Source: Thioclava dalianensis
GTDB lineage: Bacteria > Pseudomonadota > Alphaproteobacteria > Rhodobacterales > Rhodobacteraceae
Direction of reading: 5' to 3'
DNA: 64,000 bases
Assembly: GCF_000715505.1 (NCBI RefSeq)
Contig: NZ_JHEH01000015.1
Coordinates: 1 to 64,000 of the forward strand
Shown here: in pieces, positions 8,755 through 18,425 of the stretch
Layout: every line of letters starts with the position of its first letter
How positions within the stretch are numbered: the stretch's first letter is position 1
Translations under genes and position numbers: made by a program
The notes under the pieces: model-generated
Told to the model about the DNA's origin: nothing
Seen by the model: only the letters and a program-made list of their open reading frames with translations
The model's database searches: none

Positions 8755-10053
8755 TCACGCTGCGCTCTTGCCACCATAGATCCGCAGATTGATGAGCTGA
8801 AAGACGATGGCAAACGCCACGACCCCGGCAAACACCCACAGTTCCAGATTATGACCGCCAAACAGGTGGTAGACGAAGAAGGCCAACAAGCCGCCATTCC
8901 CGATCACAGCCAACCAGAGAATGAACGCACTCGCCCCGCTTTCCTTGCGCTTGTTCAGAACATGGCCGAGGGGAATGAACGTATGGACCAGCAGGAATGT
9001 GAGGCTCGCCACATCGCCGATCTGGTTGAGGTTCAGCGTCAGGAGCATCCCGATGACGATCACCACGGTCAAAATCATCGCAATCGAGCCCTGCTTGAGA
9101 AACAGACGCTTCGAGAGGGCCGGGCTCAGCTGGTTCTCGTCGCCCATATAGCCAATCGTATTGGCCGCCGAAAACGTGTTGGCGTTGATATTCGTCATCG
9201 TCGAGACAATCGCCGTGATCCCCAGAAGCAGAAAGCCGAACTGGCCCAAAACGGGTTGTGCGGCCTGTGCCAGCGCATAGTCCTTGGCCTGTTCGATGGT
9301 CTGGATCGGAATCGCCCCGAAGACCGCGATATCGAGCGCGATATAGACGAGCGCCACGATGAGAATGGCGATGAAGATCGACTTGCCGATAATGCCCTCG
9401 CCGCGTTTGACGCTACCACCGGCATTGGCGATGACGGCAAAGCCCGCAAAAGACAGGTTGGCCAGCGCGACGGCATTTACGAACTTGCCGAAATCAAAGC
9501 TCACCGCGCCTTGGTTTTGCGCGTAGGTCTGCGCACCGAAATGGCTGAACGCGACGATTGTGAAGCCGATCAGCACCGCCAGCTTGCTCACCACCAAGAT
9601 CTTCTCGGCGATGCCCATGAACTTGATCCCGGCCGCATTGACGAACAAAAAGAGGATCATCACCGCGATCCCGAAGCCATTGATCCAACCCGGATCAAGC
9701 CCAAGCACTTTGGCCGAGTAATGGCCGAAACTATCGGCCACGAGCCCCAAGACGATGGCGATCGACAGAAAGTAGCACAACGATACGACGGATCCGATAA
9801 GCCCGCCATTCCATCCCAAATTCAGATATTCAGCGATCCCGCCATTGGTATGCGCCAAGGGGGCGAGCTTGAAATATGAGTATCCCGCGAGGGCCGATAT
9901 GATCCCGGCAAGAAGAAACGCAGCCCATGCCCATCCGCCCGCCAAGGTGGAGATCTGCCCGAAAAGTGCAAATATCCCGGCCCCCACCATCGTCCCGACG
10001 CCCAGCGAAATCACTTCGATCTTCGAGAGGTGGTGTTGGCTTTCGTCAGACAT
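8755..10053 (-). CDS. APC-superfamily amino acid permease
   Basis: This is a 432-residue inner-membrane protein with about twelve hydrophobic segments. The N-terminal family motif GVGTMVGAGIFALFG lies near residues 17-31 and is the substrate-contacting helix of APC transporters. Start 10053 was chosen because AAGGAG sits seven bases upstream. The substrate cannot be inferred. The gene is divergent from tctC and convergent with the amidotransferase gene, so it is probably monocistronic. Confidence 0.85.
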   Translation of the reverse strand: MSDESQHHLSKIEVISLGVGTMVGAGIFALFGQISTLAGGWAWAAFLLAGIISALAGYSYFKLAPLAHTNGGIAEYLNLGWNGGLIGSVVSLCYFLSIAIVLGLVADSFGHYSAKVLGLDPGWINGFGIAVMILFLFVNAAGIKFMGIAEKILVVSKLAVLIGFTIVAFSHFGAQTYAQNQGAVSFDFGKFVNAVALANLSFAGFAVIANAGGSVKRGEGIIGKSIFIAILIVALVYIALDIAVFGAIPIQTIEQAKDYALAQAAQPVLGQFGFLLLGITAIVSTMTNINANTFSAANTIGYMGDENQLSPALSKRLFLKQGSIAMILTVVIVIGMLLTLNLNQIGDVASLTFLLVHTFIPLGHVLNKRKESGASAFILWLAVIGNGGLLAFFVYHLFGGHNLELWVFAGVVAFAIVFQLINLRIYGGKSAA

Positions 10054-10318
10054 GGGGATCTCCTTGGGATGCGCGCAGGCCTGCGACGGCGGCGTGAGAC
10101 GAGACGTTGAAATAATGTCCTCGAACATAGCCGGAAGCCTGTAGTGAGAACCACGCCCGGTCCCGGTTAGTTCCGTGAGCCGCAGTCGATTTGCACGCGC
10201 GCCGCACCTGCGAGGCCGTAGATCGATCTCGGGCAAGACCTTGCCAAGCCGTGTGTTTTCCGCAATCTTGCGCGCAAACTCAGGCTTTGTGCCAAGATGA
10301 CACCGGGGAGGTTTCACC
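10054..10318. promoter_or_regulatory. Divergent intergenic region, permease / tctC
   Basis: These 265 bases must hold both divergent promoters. The only structure seen is a perfect 12-base palindrome, CGCAGGCCTGCG, at 10074-10085, about 20 bases before the permease start codon, which could be an operator. A ribosome-binding site GGGAGG precedes tctC at about 10306-10311. Confidence 0.3.
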
Positions 10319-11299
10319 ATGATCATGTCACGCCGCGCAGCCCTTTTGGGCGCAGCCGCCATCTCGCTCTGCAAACCCGCAATGGCGCAGGATGCCAGCT
10401 GGCCGAGCCAGCCACAGCATGTCTTCGTGGGCTTTCCTGCCGGGTCCTCGCCCGACCTTCTGGCCCGGATCGTGACCGAGCCTTTGGCCGACAAGCTGGG
10501 CCAGCCGATCGTGATTGAGAACAAACCCGGCGCGGGCGGCGTGATCGGCGTGCAGCAGATGCTCAACGCCAAGGATCAGCAAAACACTTTCGCCACCACG
10601 ATCAATGGCCCTTTGACGACTGCGCCGCGTCTGACGCCGAACCTTGGCTATGATGTCGCCAAGGACATCGCGCCCGTCGCCCTGCTCGCGACCTCGCCGC
10701 TGGTGCTGGTCGTGGCCGCCGACTTCCCCGCAGACGATCTTGCGGGCTTCATCAAGGCCGCCGGCAAAGAGCCTGACGCGCTCGCCTATGGCTCGGTCGG
10801 CAAGGGGTCTGGCGCGCATCTGACGGCAGAGCTGTTTTCCGATCGCGCGGGCGTCGAGATGCTGCATATTCCCTTCACCTCCTATGCCGAGGTGACCACC
10901 GCGATCATTGGCAACGAAATTGATTGCGGTTTCATGGCACCCTCGGCTGCGATGCAATATGTGCAGGCGGGCAAGCTCAAGATCCTCGGCATCACCTCGG
11001 AGAAGCCCTTCGCCAAGGCGCCGGGCGTGCCGGTCATGGCGGGCCAAGCGGGCCTTCCGGATGATTTCCGCGCCGAGCTGTGGAATGCCTTCATCGCGCC
11101 CGCCGCGACCGATCCGGCGGTCATCAAGACGCTCAACACCGACATCAACGCGATCCTCGCCGATGACGCGGTGCAAAAGCGGATGCTCGACATGGGCTGG
11201 CAGGCGGCAGGCGGCTCACCGGAGGATCTGCAAAAGCGTATCGCGCAGGACACCAAGGTCTGGGGCGCGGTGCTCGACCGGATCAACGCGAAACAATAA
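10319..11299 (+). CDS. tctC: Tripartite tricarboxylate transporter receptor (TctC/Bug family)
   Basis: This 326-residue periplasmic solute receptor starts with a short basic end and a hydrophobic core, cleaved after PAMAQ near residue 23. Bug-family marks include VGFPAGSSPDLLARI, VIENKPGAGG and IPFTSYAEVTTAIIGNEIDCGF. It captures a carboxylate in the periplasm and hands it to the TctBA membrane complex encoded just downstream. Ligands of this family vary widely, so citrate should not be assumed. Confidence 0.9.
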   Translation: MIMSRRAALLGAAAISLCKPAMAQDASWPSQPQHVFVGFPAGSSPDLLARIVTEPLADKLGQPIVIENKPGAGGVIGVQQMLNAKDQQNTFATTINGPLTTAPRLTPNLGYDVAKDIAPVALLATSPLVLVVAADFPADDLAGFIKAAGKEPDALAYGSVGKGSGAHLTAELFSDRAGVEMLHIPFTSYAEVTTAIIGNEIDCGFMAPSAAMQYVQAGKLKILGITSEKPFAKAPGVPVMAGQAGLPDDFRAELWNAFIAPAATDPAVIKTLNTDINAILADDAVQKRMLDMGWQAAGGSPEDLQKRIAQDTKVWGAVLDRINAKQ

Positions 11300-11302
11300 C
11301 CG

Positions 11303-11746
11303 ATGAAGCGCGACATTCCGGATCTGGCGGGGGGCGTCATTCTGGCGGGCATCGGCCTTTTCGTCAGTCTCTACGCTGTGGATCACTACGAGATCGGCTC
11401 GCTCCGCCGCATGGGCCCCGGGTTCTTCCCGGCCGTCCTTGGCGGAGTGCTGGCATGTCTTGGGGTGGTGATCGCCCTGCCCGCACTTGTCCGCCAAGGC
11501 CCGGCGATCCGCATCGCGTGGAAGGAATGCCTCGCGGTGCTGGGCGCGATCCTTGTCTTCGCGGCGGGGCTGGATCGGTTGGGACTGGCGCTGGTGACGC
11601 TGATCAGCGTGCTGATTGCCTCGGTGGCCGCCCCCGACCGCCGGATCGGTTGGCGGATCGTGCTTGCGCTCACGGTCACGGCCCTGTCGGTCGCGGTGTT
11701 CTCCTTTGGCTTGAAAATGACCGTCCCGCTTTGGCCGGGACGATGA
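11303..11746 (+). CDS. tctB: Tripartite tricarboxylate transporter small membrane subunit TctB
   Basis: This 147-residue protein has four hydrophobic segments and the family opening DLAGGVILAGIGLFVSLYA followed by MGPGFFPAVLGG. It starts four bases after the tctC stop and ends 13 bases before tctA, the normal gene order. TctB is the small helper subunit of the secondary transporter. Confidence 0.88.
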   Translation: MKRDIPDLAGGVILAGIGLFVSLYAVDHYEIGSLRRMGPGFFPAVLGGVLACLGVVIALPALVRQGPAIRIAWKECLAVLGAILVFAAGLDRLGLALVTLISVLIASVAAPDRRIGWRIVLALTVTALSVAVFSFGLKMTVPLWPGR

Positions 11747-11759
11747 GAGGCGACCTGAT

Positions 11760-13250
11760 ATGAGCGGTTGGGACGGGTTCCTGCACGGGTTGAGCGTTGC
11801 AACACAGCCCGGCGTGCTGATCTATTGCGCCTTCGGCGTCGTGCTGGGCACCTTCGTGGGCGTTTTGCCCGGGATCGGGGCGATGGCCACGATTTCGCTT
11901 TTGCTGCCGATCACCTATTACCTCTCGCCTGAGGCCGCGCTCGTGATGCTGGCCGGGGTCTATTACGGCTCGCAATATGGCGGTGCGGTGGCCTCGATCC
12001 TGCTGCGTCTGCCGGGCACGCCGCAATCGGCGGTGACCACGCTTGACGGCTATCCGCTGGCGCAACAGGGCCGTGCGGGTGTCGCGCTTTTCACCTCGAT
12101 GATCTCAAGTTTCTCAGGCTCGATGATCGGGATTTTCGTGCTGATCGTGCTTTCGGGCGCGCTCGCACGGGCCGCGATTGCGTTTGGTGCCGCGGAATAT
12201 GCCGCGATGATGATCCTCGGCCTTGTCGCGGCCTCGACGGTCGGGGCGAAAGATCCGGCCAAGTCTTTGGCGATGGTGGTGCTGGGGCTGATCTTGGGCT
12301 GCGTGGGCACGGATGTGAATTCCGGGGTGCAGCGGTTCACCTTCGGGCAGACCGAGCTGATGGACGGGATCAACCTCGTCGCGCTCGCGATGGGGCTGTT
12401 TGGCGTGGCCGAGGTGATCGCCAATATCCATGCCGCCGAGCGCACAGGCGTGCCGCCCCGCGTCGCCCTGCGAGAGCTATTGCCCAGCCGGGCAGAGCTG
12501 CGCCGCATCCCCTTCCCGGCCCTGCGCGGCGCGAGCCTCGGCAGCTTCTTCGGCGCGCTTCCGGGCACCGGCTCGACGATCTCCTCTTTCCTCGCCTATG
12601 CCGCAGAGCGCCGGATCTCGCGCCATCCCGACCGCTTCGGCAAGGGCGCGATCGAGGGCGTCGCGGGACCGGAGGCGGCCAACAACGCCGCCGCGATCAG
12701 CGCCTTTGTCCCGACACTCGCCCTCGGCATCCCCGGCGATCCGATCATGGCGCTGATGCTGGGTGCGCTGGTCATTCACGGCGTGCAGCCGGGCCCCTTG
12801 ATGCTCGAGGCGCGCCCCGACATGTTCTGGGGGCTGATTGCGAGTTTCGGGATCGGCAATCTGCTGCTTTTGATCCTGAACCTGCCACTGATCGGCATCT
12901 GGGTGTCGATGCTGCGCATCCCGTTTCGCTGGCTCTACCCCGCGATCCTGATCTTCGTCTGCCTCGGCGTCTATTCGGTGCGCGGATCAAGTTTCGATAT
13001 GTTCGCGGTCGCGCTGATTGGCCTCGTGGGCTACGCGCTCTCGCTGGCCCGGTTCAACCCGGCGCTGTTGCTGCTGGGCTTCGTTCTGGGCCCGCTGATC
13101 GAGACCAACCTGCGCCGCGCCCTGCTGATCGCGCGTGGAGATCCGATGGTCTTCTTGCAGCGCCCGCTCGCCGCGGCCTTCATGATCGCCGCAGCCGGGC
13201 TGATCGTGATGTCACTGGTGCAGGTGATCCGGCGTCGGATGCGCGCCTAA
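11760..13250 (+). CDS. tctA: Tripartite tricarboxylate transporter large permease TctA
   Basis: This 496-residue, roughly twelve-helix permease carries the TctA signatures [16 protein letters not shown] near the N-terminus and [20 protein letters not shown] near residue 325. It forms the transport channel driven by an ion gradient and uses TctC as its substrate feeder. The gene ends the tct operon and converges on rlmF, leaving no separate catabolic gene to reveal the substrate. Confidence 0.93.
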   Translation: MSGWDGFLHGLSVATQPGVLIYCAFGVVLGTFVGVLPGIGAMATISLLLPITYYLSPEAALVMLAGVYYGSQYGGAVASILLRLPGTPQSAVTTLDGYPLAQQGRAGVALFTSMISSFSGSMIGIFVLIVLSGALARAAIAFGAAEYAAMMILGLVAASTVGAKDPAKSLAMVVLGLILGCVGTDVNSGVQRFTFGQTELMDGINLVALAMGLFGVAEVIANIHAAERTGVPPRVALRELLPSRAELRRIPFPALRGASLGSFFGALPGTGSTISSFLAYAAERRISRHPDRFGKGAIEGVAGPEAANNAAAISAFVPTLALGIPGDPIMALMLGALVIHGVQPGPLMLEARPDMFWGLIASFGIGNLLLLILNLPLIGIWVSMLRIPFRWLYPAILIFVCLGVYSVRGSSFDMFAVALIGLVGYALSLARFNPALLLLGFVLGPLIETNLRRALLIARGDPMVFLQRPLAAAFMIAAAGLIVMSLVQVIRRRMRA

Positions 13251-14152
13251 AGCGCGCGCCGCGATTTCGGGATATAGGTCCAGGCAAGGAACCGGCTGGT
13301 CTTTTGCCCCTGCGCCATCTCGATGGTTCTGACCTCGGCCACGCGCGCTTTCCTCAACAAGCGCCCGAGCGGTCGCAGATTGTCCTTCTTCGACACCAGA
13401 GAAGTGAACCACAGGCATTGATCGTCGAAGTCCCGGCTCTGCTCGATCATTCTGGCGATGAAACCGATCTCGCCGCCGGGGCACCACAGCTCGGCATTCT
13501 GGCCCCCGAAATTGAGCCGCTTTGATTGGCCTTTCCCGAGGTTCCGCCACTTACGCTGAGTGCCTTTGTCGGCCTGTTCGAGCGAGGCATGAAACGGCGG
13601 ATTGCACATCGTGAGATGGAAAATGTCCTGCGGCGCGATCACTCCTGCGAAAATGTCTTCGGGGTTGCTCTGATGTCGAAGCGCGATATCCAGCCCGTTG
13701 CGCGCGCAAATCTGCCGCGCCGATTGGATCGAGGCCGGATCAATATCGACGCCGGTGAAGCTCCAGCCATATTCGCGAAAGCCCGTCAGCGGATAGACGA
13801 GGCTCGCCCCGGTCCCGATGTCGAGCACCTGAATATCGGGCCCGCGCGGGATCTCTTGGCCGTTACACTCGGCAAGCAGATCCGCCAGATAGTGGATGTA
13901 ATCGACCCGGCCGGGGATCGGGGGACAGAGATAGCCCTCCGGGATATCCCAGAAATCGACACCGTAATGCGCGCTCAGAAGCGCTCGGTTGAGCGCACGG
14001 ACCGCCCTAACATTCTGGAAATCAATCGTCCTGCGACCCAGCGGGTTTCTGATCGTGAAGGCCTCCAGTTCGGGGGAATGCGCGATCAGGCGGTCAAAAT
14101 CATAGCCCTCGCGGTGTTGATTGCGGGGGTGCAACATCGGTTTGATGGCCAT
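13247..14152 (-). CDS. rlmF: 23S rRNA m6A1618 methyltransferase RlmF
   Basis: This 301-residue SAM-dependent methyltransferase has the family opening LHPRNQHREGYDF, the SAM-binding VLDIGTGASLVYPL near residue 110 and the catalytic NPPFH motif near residue 195. RlmF methylates adenine 1618 of 23S rRNA. The ATG at 14152 was chosen because conserved sequence begins there; upstream codons of the open frame are arginine-rich and unlike the family. Its 3' end overlaps the tctA stop region by four bases on the other strand. Confidence 0.9.
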   Translation of the reverse strand: MAIKPMLHPRNQHREGYDFDRLIAHSPELEAFTIRNPLGRRTIDFQNVRAVRALNRALLSAHYGVDFWDIPEGYLCPPIPGRVDYIHYLADLLAECNGQEIPRGPDIQVLDIGTGASLVYPLTGFREYGWSFTGVDIDPASIQSARQICARNGLDIALRHQSNPEDIFAGVIAPQDIFHLTMCNPPFHASLEQADKGTQRKWRNLGKGQSKRLNFGGQNAELWCPGGEIGFIARMIEQSRDFDDQCLWFTSLVSKKDNLRPLGRLLRKARVAEVRTIEMAQGQKTSRFLAWTYIPKSRRAL

Positions 14153-14316
14153 GAGACGCCTTCGTGCAGAATGGGGACGACCGCGCGTCCGCGAGAGGCG
14201 CGATCTTAAAGCGTCATGGCGGCGTGAGAAATGGCGGAATGGCCCGCAAGTGACATTCGCGGGACATTCCTTTGCGAAGCTCCGGCTTGTCCAGATTGCC
14301 GGTATCAAACGCCCCG

Positions 14317-15048
14317 TCAGGCGGCGGCCATGCCGATGAAAGCACGCAGCTCGGGCGTCTTCGGGTTGGCGAAGATCTCGGACGGAGGGCCCGCCTCATG
14401 GACGCGCCCCTGATGCATGAACACCACCCGAGAGCAGACGTCGCGCGCAAAAGCCATCTCATGCGTCACCATCAACAGGGTCATCCCGTCGGCGGCCAGC
14501 GCGCGCACGACCTGCAACACCTCACCCACCAACTCGGGATCGAGCGCCGAGGTGACCTCGTCGCATAAAAGCGCCATCGGCTCCATCGCAAGCGCCCGCG
14601 CGATTGCCACGCGCTGCTGCTGACCGCCCGAAAGCTGATCGGGATAGCTGTCGAACTTATCGCCCAAGCCCACCCGGTCCATCACCTCGCGCGCCTTTGT
14701 CTCCGCCTCGGCCTTGCGGCGTTTCTTGACCACCTGCTGGGCCAGCATCACGTTCTGCCCGGCGGTCTTATGGGGAAACAGATTGAACTGCTGAAAGATC
14801 ATCCCGACCTTGAGGCGCAGCTTGCGCAGATGCAACTCGTCCTCCACCAGTTGCTCCCCGCCCACGCTGATCGCACCGGAATTGATGGTCTCAAGCCCGT
14901 TGATGCAGCGCAGGAGCGTGGATTTCCCGGACCCCGACTTGCCGATGATCGCGATCACTTCGCCCGCCTCGACATGCAGGTCGATCCCCTTGAGCACTTC
15001 GGTCTCGCCGTAACTTTTATGCAAGGCGTCAATGTCGATGAGCGGCAT
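14317..15048 (-). CDS. Polar amino acid ABC transporter, ATP-binding subunit
   Basis: This 243-residue ATPase has a Walker A motif GKSGSGKST near residue 37, the signature LSGGQQQR and the Walker B stretch ALLCDEVTSALD. It is of the GlnQ/HisP type. The gene is last in a four-gene operon (binding protein, two permeases, ATPase) and its start overlaps the preceding permease by 20 bases. It powers import by the two adjacent permeases; the exact amino acid is unknown. Confidence 0.92.
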   Translation of the reverse strand: MPLIDIDALHKSYGETEVLKGIDLHVEAGEVIAIIGKSGSGKSTLLRCINGLETINSGAISVGGEQLVEDELHLRKLRLKVGMIFQQFNLFPHKTAGQNVMLAQQVVKKRRKAEAETKAREVMDRVGLGDKFDSYPDQLSGGQQQRVAIARALAMEPMALLCDEVTSALDPELVGEVLQVVRALAADGMTLLMVTHEMAFARDVCSRVVFMHQGRVHEAGPPSEIFANPKTPELRAFIGMAAA

Positions 15049-15685
15049 TCATTTTCCTTTCCAAGATGCGTGCGCTCAGCGACAGCGGATAGCACAGCAC
15101 GAAATAGATCAGCGCCACGAGCCCGTAGACGGTGAAGGATTCATAGGTGGCATTGGCCAGCGATGTCCCGGCCTTGGTCAGCTCGACAAAGCCGATGATC
15201 GAGGTCAGCGCGGTGCCCTTGACCACCTGCACCGAGAAGCCGACCGTGGGCGGGATCGAGATCCGCAGCGCCTGCGGCAAAACCACGTGGCGCATCTGCT
15301 CGATATAGCTCATCCCGAGCGAGGCCGAGGCTTCCCACTGGCCCTTTGGCACCGCATCCACACAGCCGCGCCAGATCTCGACCAGAAAGGCCGCCGTCCA
15401 AAGAATGAGCGCGACCGCCGCCGCGGCCCAAGGCGAGACATTGATGCCCAAAAGCCCAAGCCCGAAAAACGCCAGAAACAGCTGCATCAAAAGCGGCGTG
15501 CCCTGAAAGAGTTCGGTATAGCCCTGCACGATCCGGCGCAGCCACCACGTCTTGCCGATCCGCACGAATAGCAAAATCAGCCCCAGCACACCGCCGCCCA
15601 CAAAGGCAACAAGCGACAGCAAGATCGTCCAGCGCGTGGCCAGCAACAGGTTCGAGAAGATATCCCAAAAGGTGAACTGGGTCAT
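15029..15685 (-). CDS. Polar amino acid ABC transporter permease (second)
   Basis: This 218-residue HisM-type permease has five hydrophobic segments and the cytoplasmic coupling motif EASASLGMSYIEQMRHVVLP. The ATG at 15685 overlaps the stop codon of the other permease gene (ATGA) and gives the standard length. It probably forms the membrane channel as a heterodimer with its neighbour. Confidence 0.9.
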   Translation of the reverse strand: MTQFTFWDIFSNLLLATRWTILLSLVAFVGGGVLGLILLFVRIGKTWWLRRIVQGYTELFQGTPLLMQLFLAFFGLGLLGINVSPWAAAAVALILWTAAFLVEIWRGCVDAVPKGQWEASASLGMSYIEQMRHVVLPQALRISIPPTVGFSVQVVKGTALTSIIGFVELTKAGTSLANATYESFTVYGLVALIYFVLCYPLSLSARILERKMNAAHRH

Positions 15686-16359
15686 CGCGCGGCCCTCCGC
15701 CTGGTGGAAAAGATGAGCGTGCCAAGCCACATCAGCGCAAAGCGCAAGAGGATCGCCAAAGCCAGATAGATCAGCGTCGAGACGAAATAGGCCTCAAAGG
15801 CGCGGAAGGTGCGCGATTGGGCAAAATTCGCCGCATAGGTCAGATCCTCGACCGCGATCTGGCTGACCACCGATGAGCCCAGCATCACGATCACCACCTG
15901 GCTGGCCAGCGCAGGCCAGATCTTTTGCAAGGCGGGAACCAGAACGATGTGGCGGAAGGTCTGAACCGGGGTCATCGCCAGCGACGATCCCGCCTCGAAC
16001 TGGCCCTTGGGTGTGGCCTGAATCCCGGCGCGGATGATCTCGGCGCTATAGGCCCCCAAATTGATCACCATGGCCAGCATCGCGGCCTCCACCTCGTTCA
16101 TGCGCAGCCCCAAGGAGGGCAGACCGAAGAAGATGAAAAACAGCTGGATCAGGAAGGGTGTGTTGCGGATCAGCTCGACATAGACCGCAACCGGATAGCC
16201 CAAGATCTTGGGCCCAAGCGCGCGCGCCCATGCGCAGTAGATCCCAAGGGTGATGCCCAACACACCGCCCACAAAGATCAGTCGAACCGTCATCCACGCG
16301 CCATCCACAAAGACCGGCCAATAGGTGGCCAGCCACGTGAAGTCGAAATGATATTGCAT
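15682..16359 (-). CDS. Polar amino acid ABC transporter permease (first)
   Basis: This 225-residue permease resembles its neighbour and carries the EAGSSLAMTPVQTFRHIVLV coupling loop. The ATG at 16359 is preferred because MQYHFDFTWLATYWPVF is the usual beginning in this family. The binding-protein gene lies 74 bases upstream. Confidence 0.9.
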   Translation of the reverse strand: MQYHFDFTWLATYWPVFVDGAWMTVRLIFVGGVLGITLGIYCAWARALGPKILGYPVAVYVELIRNTPFLIQLFFIFFGLPSLGLRMNEVEAAMLAMVINLGAYSAEIIRAGIQATPKGQFEAGSSLAMTPVQTFRHIVLVPALQKIWPALASQVVIVMLGSSVVSQIAVEDLTYAANFAQSRTFRAFEAYFVSTLIYLALAILLRFALMWLGTLIFSTRRRAAR

Positions 16360-16433
16360 CGGGTATTCCTTTGCGCCCAAGCGCGCGACCCTTCCCCAAG
16401 CGGCGCTGGAGAAAGGTCGCTATTTGCGTCAGG

Positions 16434-17222
16434 TCACATCTCGGCGGGCAGCTTCATACCCAGCCATTTCTCGCTGATCTGATCGAGCGCACCATCGGCT
16501 TTCGCGCCTGCGATGATCTCATTGACCTTCGCCGTCAGCGCGGGCTCGTTCTTGTTCATCCCGACATAGCAGGGCGAGTTCTTGATCAGGAACTTCATCT
16601 CGGGCTTGCGCGGCGGGTTGCGCGCGATGATCGAGGCGGCCACGACGTTGCCCGTGGCAATCGCTTCGACCTGATCGGACAGGAAGGCCGAGATCGTGCC
16701 CGCATTGTCCTCATAGCGTTTGATCGTGGCATCCTTGGGCGCGATCTTGGACAGTTCCAGATCCTCGATCGCCCCGCGCGTGACCCCGATGGTCTTGCCC
16801 GAGAGATCCGCCACATCTGCGATCTTCACATCAGCCGGGGCAAATACCCCGTTATAGAAAGGCGCATAGGCTTCAGAGAAATCGATGGCCTTCTCGCGCT
16901 CGGGGTTCTTGCCCATCGACGAGATCACAAGATCCACCTTATCGGTCTGCAGATAGGGAATGCGGTTGGCGCTGGTCACCGGCACCATTTGCAGCTTCAC
17001 CCCCATTTTATCCGCGATCAGATTGGCCATGTCGATATCATAGCCCTGCGGCTTCATATCGGTCCCGACCGAGCCAAAGGGCGGGAAATCCTGCGGCACG
17101 GCGATGCGGATCACGCCCGCGGCAGTGATATCGCTGAGCGCATCGGCCTGCGCCACCGGTGCGGCGATGGCAAAACTCAAAGCCGCGCAGGCGGCGGTCA
17201 AGAAACTGCGTTTGGTGATCAT
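16434..17222 (-). CDS. Polar amino acid ABC transporter, periplasmic binding protein
   Basis: This 262-residue protein has a cleavable signal peptide ending in APVAQA near residue 26 and the type 3 family fold of amino acid receptors, with marks such as PPFGSVGTDMKPQGYDIDMA and the closing SEKWLGM. A cluster-specific ligand cannot be read from sequence. It starts the operon, and the 232 bases upstream, which run to the MscS gene, hold its promoter. Confidence 0.9.
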   Translation of the reverse strand: MITKRSFLTAACAALSFAIAAPVAQADALSDITAAGVIRIAVPQDFPPFGSVGTDMKPQGYDIDMANLIADKMGVKLQMVPVTSANRIPYLQTDKVDLVISSMGKNPEREKAIDFSEAYAPFYNGVFAPADVKIADVADLSGKTIGVTRGAIEDLELSKIAPKDATIKRYEDNAGTISAFLSDQVEAIATGNVVAASIIARNPPRKPEMKFLIKNSPCYVGMNKNEPALTAKVNEIIAGAKADGALDQISEKWLGMKLPAEM

Positions 17223-17454
17223 CGGATTTCCCCCGTGTTGTCGTTTGTCATGGCGCGTGAACAAAAGACACTCGGGGGCCGCGCTTCGCGGGCGGTTTGC
17301 CGTGTTCCACTGACACCCGGCCTTCGTCACCTGCGCCAGCACAATGGGAACTGCGGCGGGATCACAAGCATGGGGCCGGCTTTCGCAGCGCTCCGCCGCC
17401 ACGAATCTCGCATTGCCCGACTTAACATCACCAGAAATCGCAACTGCCTGCGGA

Positions 17455-18339
17455 TTACGCGCCCTTCGCGCGCTCTTCGGGCTCAAGCGCGGGCGGGACG
17501 TCCTTGATCACGAGATTCTGGTAGCCATAGGGAATCTCGATCCCGGCGGCATCGAAGCGCTTCTTCACGGCTTCGAGCATGTCATTTTTGACGCCCGCAG
17601 CCACACCGGAATCCGCGCACCAGACACGCAGGCTGAAATCGACGCTCGAGGCGCCCAGATTGGTGACCGGACAGCCCACGATCTCCTCGATCCCCGCCAT
17701 GCCCTGAGCGATCTCAAGGATCAGCGCGCGGGCCGCATCAATGTCGGAGTCATACCCAATCGAGAGCGGAATGATCGCCATCGTCCGCAACTCCCGCGCC
17801 GAGAGGTTGACCATCGTCGTGCTCGAGATCGAGGAATTCGAGATGATCACCCGGCGATTGTCGTAAGTTTTCAATACCGTATAGCCCAGAGACACATCTT
17901 CGACAATGCCCGTCTCGACGCCGGTGGGCGCACTGATCTGCAATTTGTCGCCAAGGCGAAACGGGCGATAGAAGATCAGACTGAACCCCGCCACGAAATT
18001 CGACAGCGTCGATTGCGCGGCCAGACCGAAGACCACGGACGCGACCGAGACGCTCGCCAGCAGCGCAGTTGCAAGCCGGTCGAGCGCCGGGATCATGTGG
18101 GCATAAAGCATGAGGATCAGCAGCCAGACAAAGGCGCTTGCGACCTTCGACAGGAACGAAATCGCCATGCGGTCGAGGCGATTGTCGTGATCGCGCGCGA
18201 CAACCAGACGGATCATCCGCTTGAGCATGCGAGACAGCAACGCGCCTGCGATCAGGAAAATCCCGAGGATGATCAGAGCGCCCGACCACCTGTCAGGATG
18301 CAGATGCGTCGCCCAGTCCTGCAGGGTTGTCCAGCTCAT
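17455..18339 (-). CDS. Small-conductance mechanosensitive channel, MscS family
   Basis: This 294-residue protein has three or four N-terminal membrane helices. The pore helix and beta domain are typical of MscS: ASVASVVFGLAAQSTLSNFV followed by YRPFRLGDKLQI and the motif RRVIISNSSISSTTMVNLS. Such channels open under membrane tension and release solutes during osmotic downshock. The start at 18339 follows a GGAGG about ten bases upstream and gives the minimal family length. It appears to be a single gene. Confidence 0.9.
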   Translation of the reverse strand: MSWTTLQDWATHLHPDRWSGALIILGIFLIAGALLSRMLKRMIRLVVARDHDNRLDRMAISFLSKVASAFVWLLILMLYAHMIPALDRLATALLASVSVASVVFGLAAQSTLSNFVAGFSLIFYRPFRLGDKLQISAPTGVETGIVEDVSLGYTVLKTYDNRRVIISNSSISSTTMVNLSARELRTMAIIPLSIGYDSDIDAARALILEIAQGMAGIEEIVGCPVTNLGASSVDFSLRVWCADSGVAAGVKNDMLEAVKKRFDAAGIEIPYGYQNLVIKDVPPALEPEERAKGA

Positions 18340-18425
18340 CGGTGCCTCCTTTGGCGCTCGGGGCCTCTCCCCTCGGAGCGATTTATGCAAAAGCCGCCGA
18401 TGACTGCCAGCCCTTGCGCGCCCCG

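Noticed and set aside
8566-9879. A 437-codon plus-strand frame
   Set aside because: It is the shadow of the amino acid permease gene and rich in charged residues without domain similarity.
10074-10085. 12-base palindrome CGCAGGCCTGCG as a firm operator
   Set aside because: A 12-base GC palindrome is expected now and then in such DNA, and there is no second copy or regulator gene nearby.
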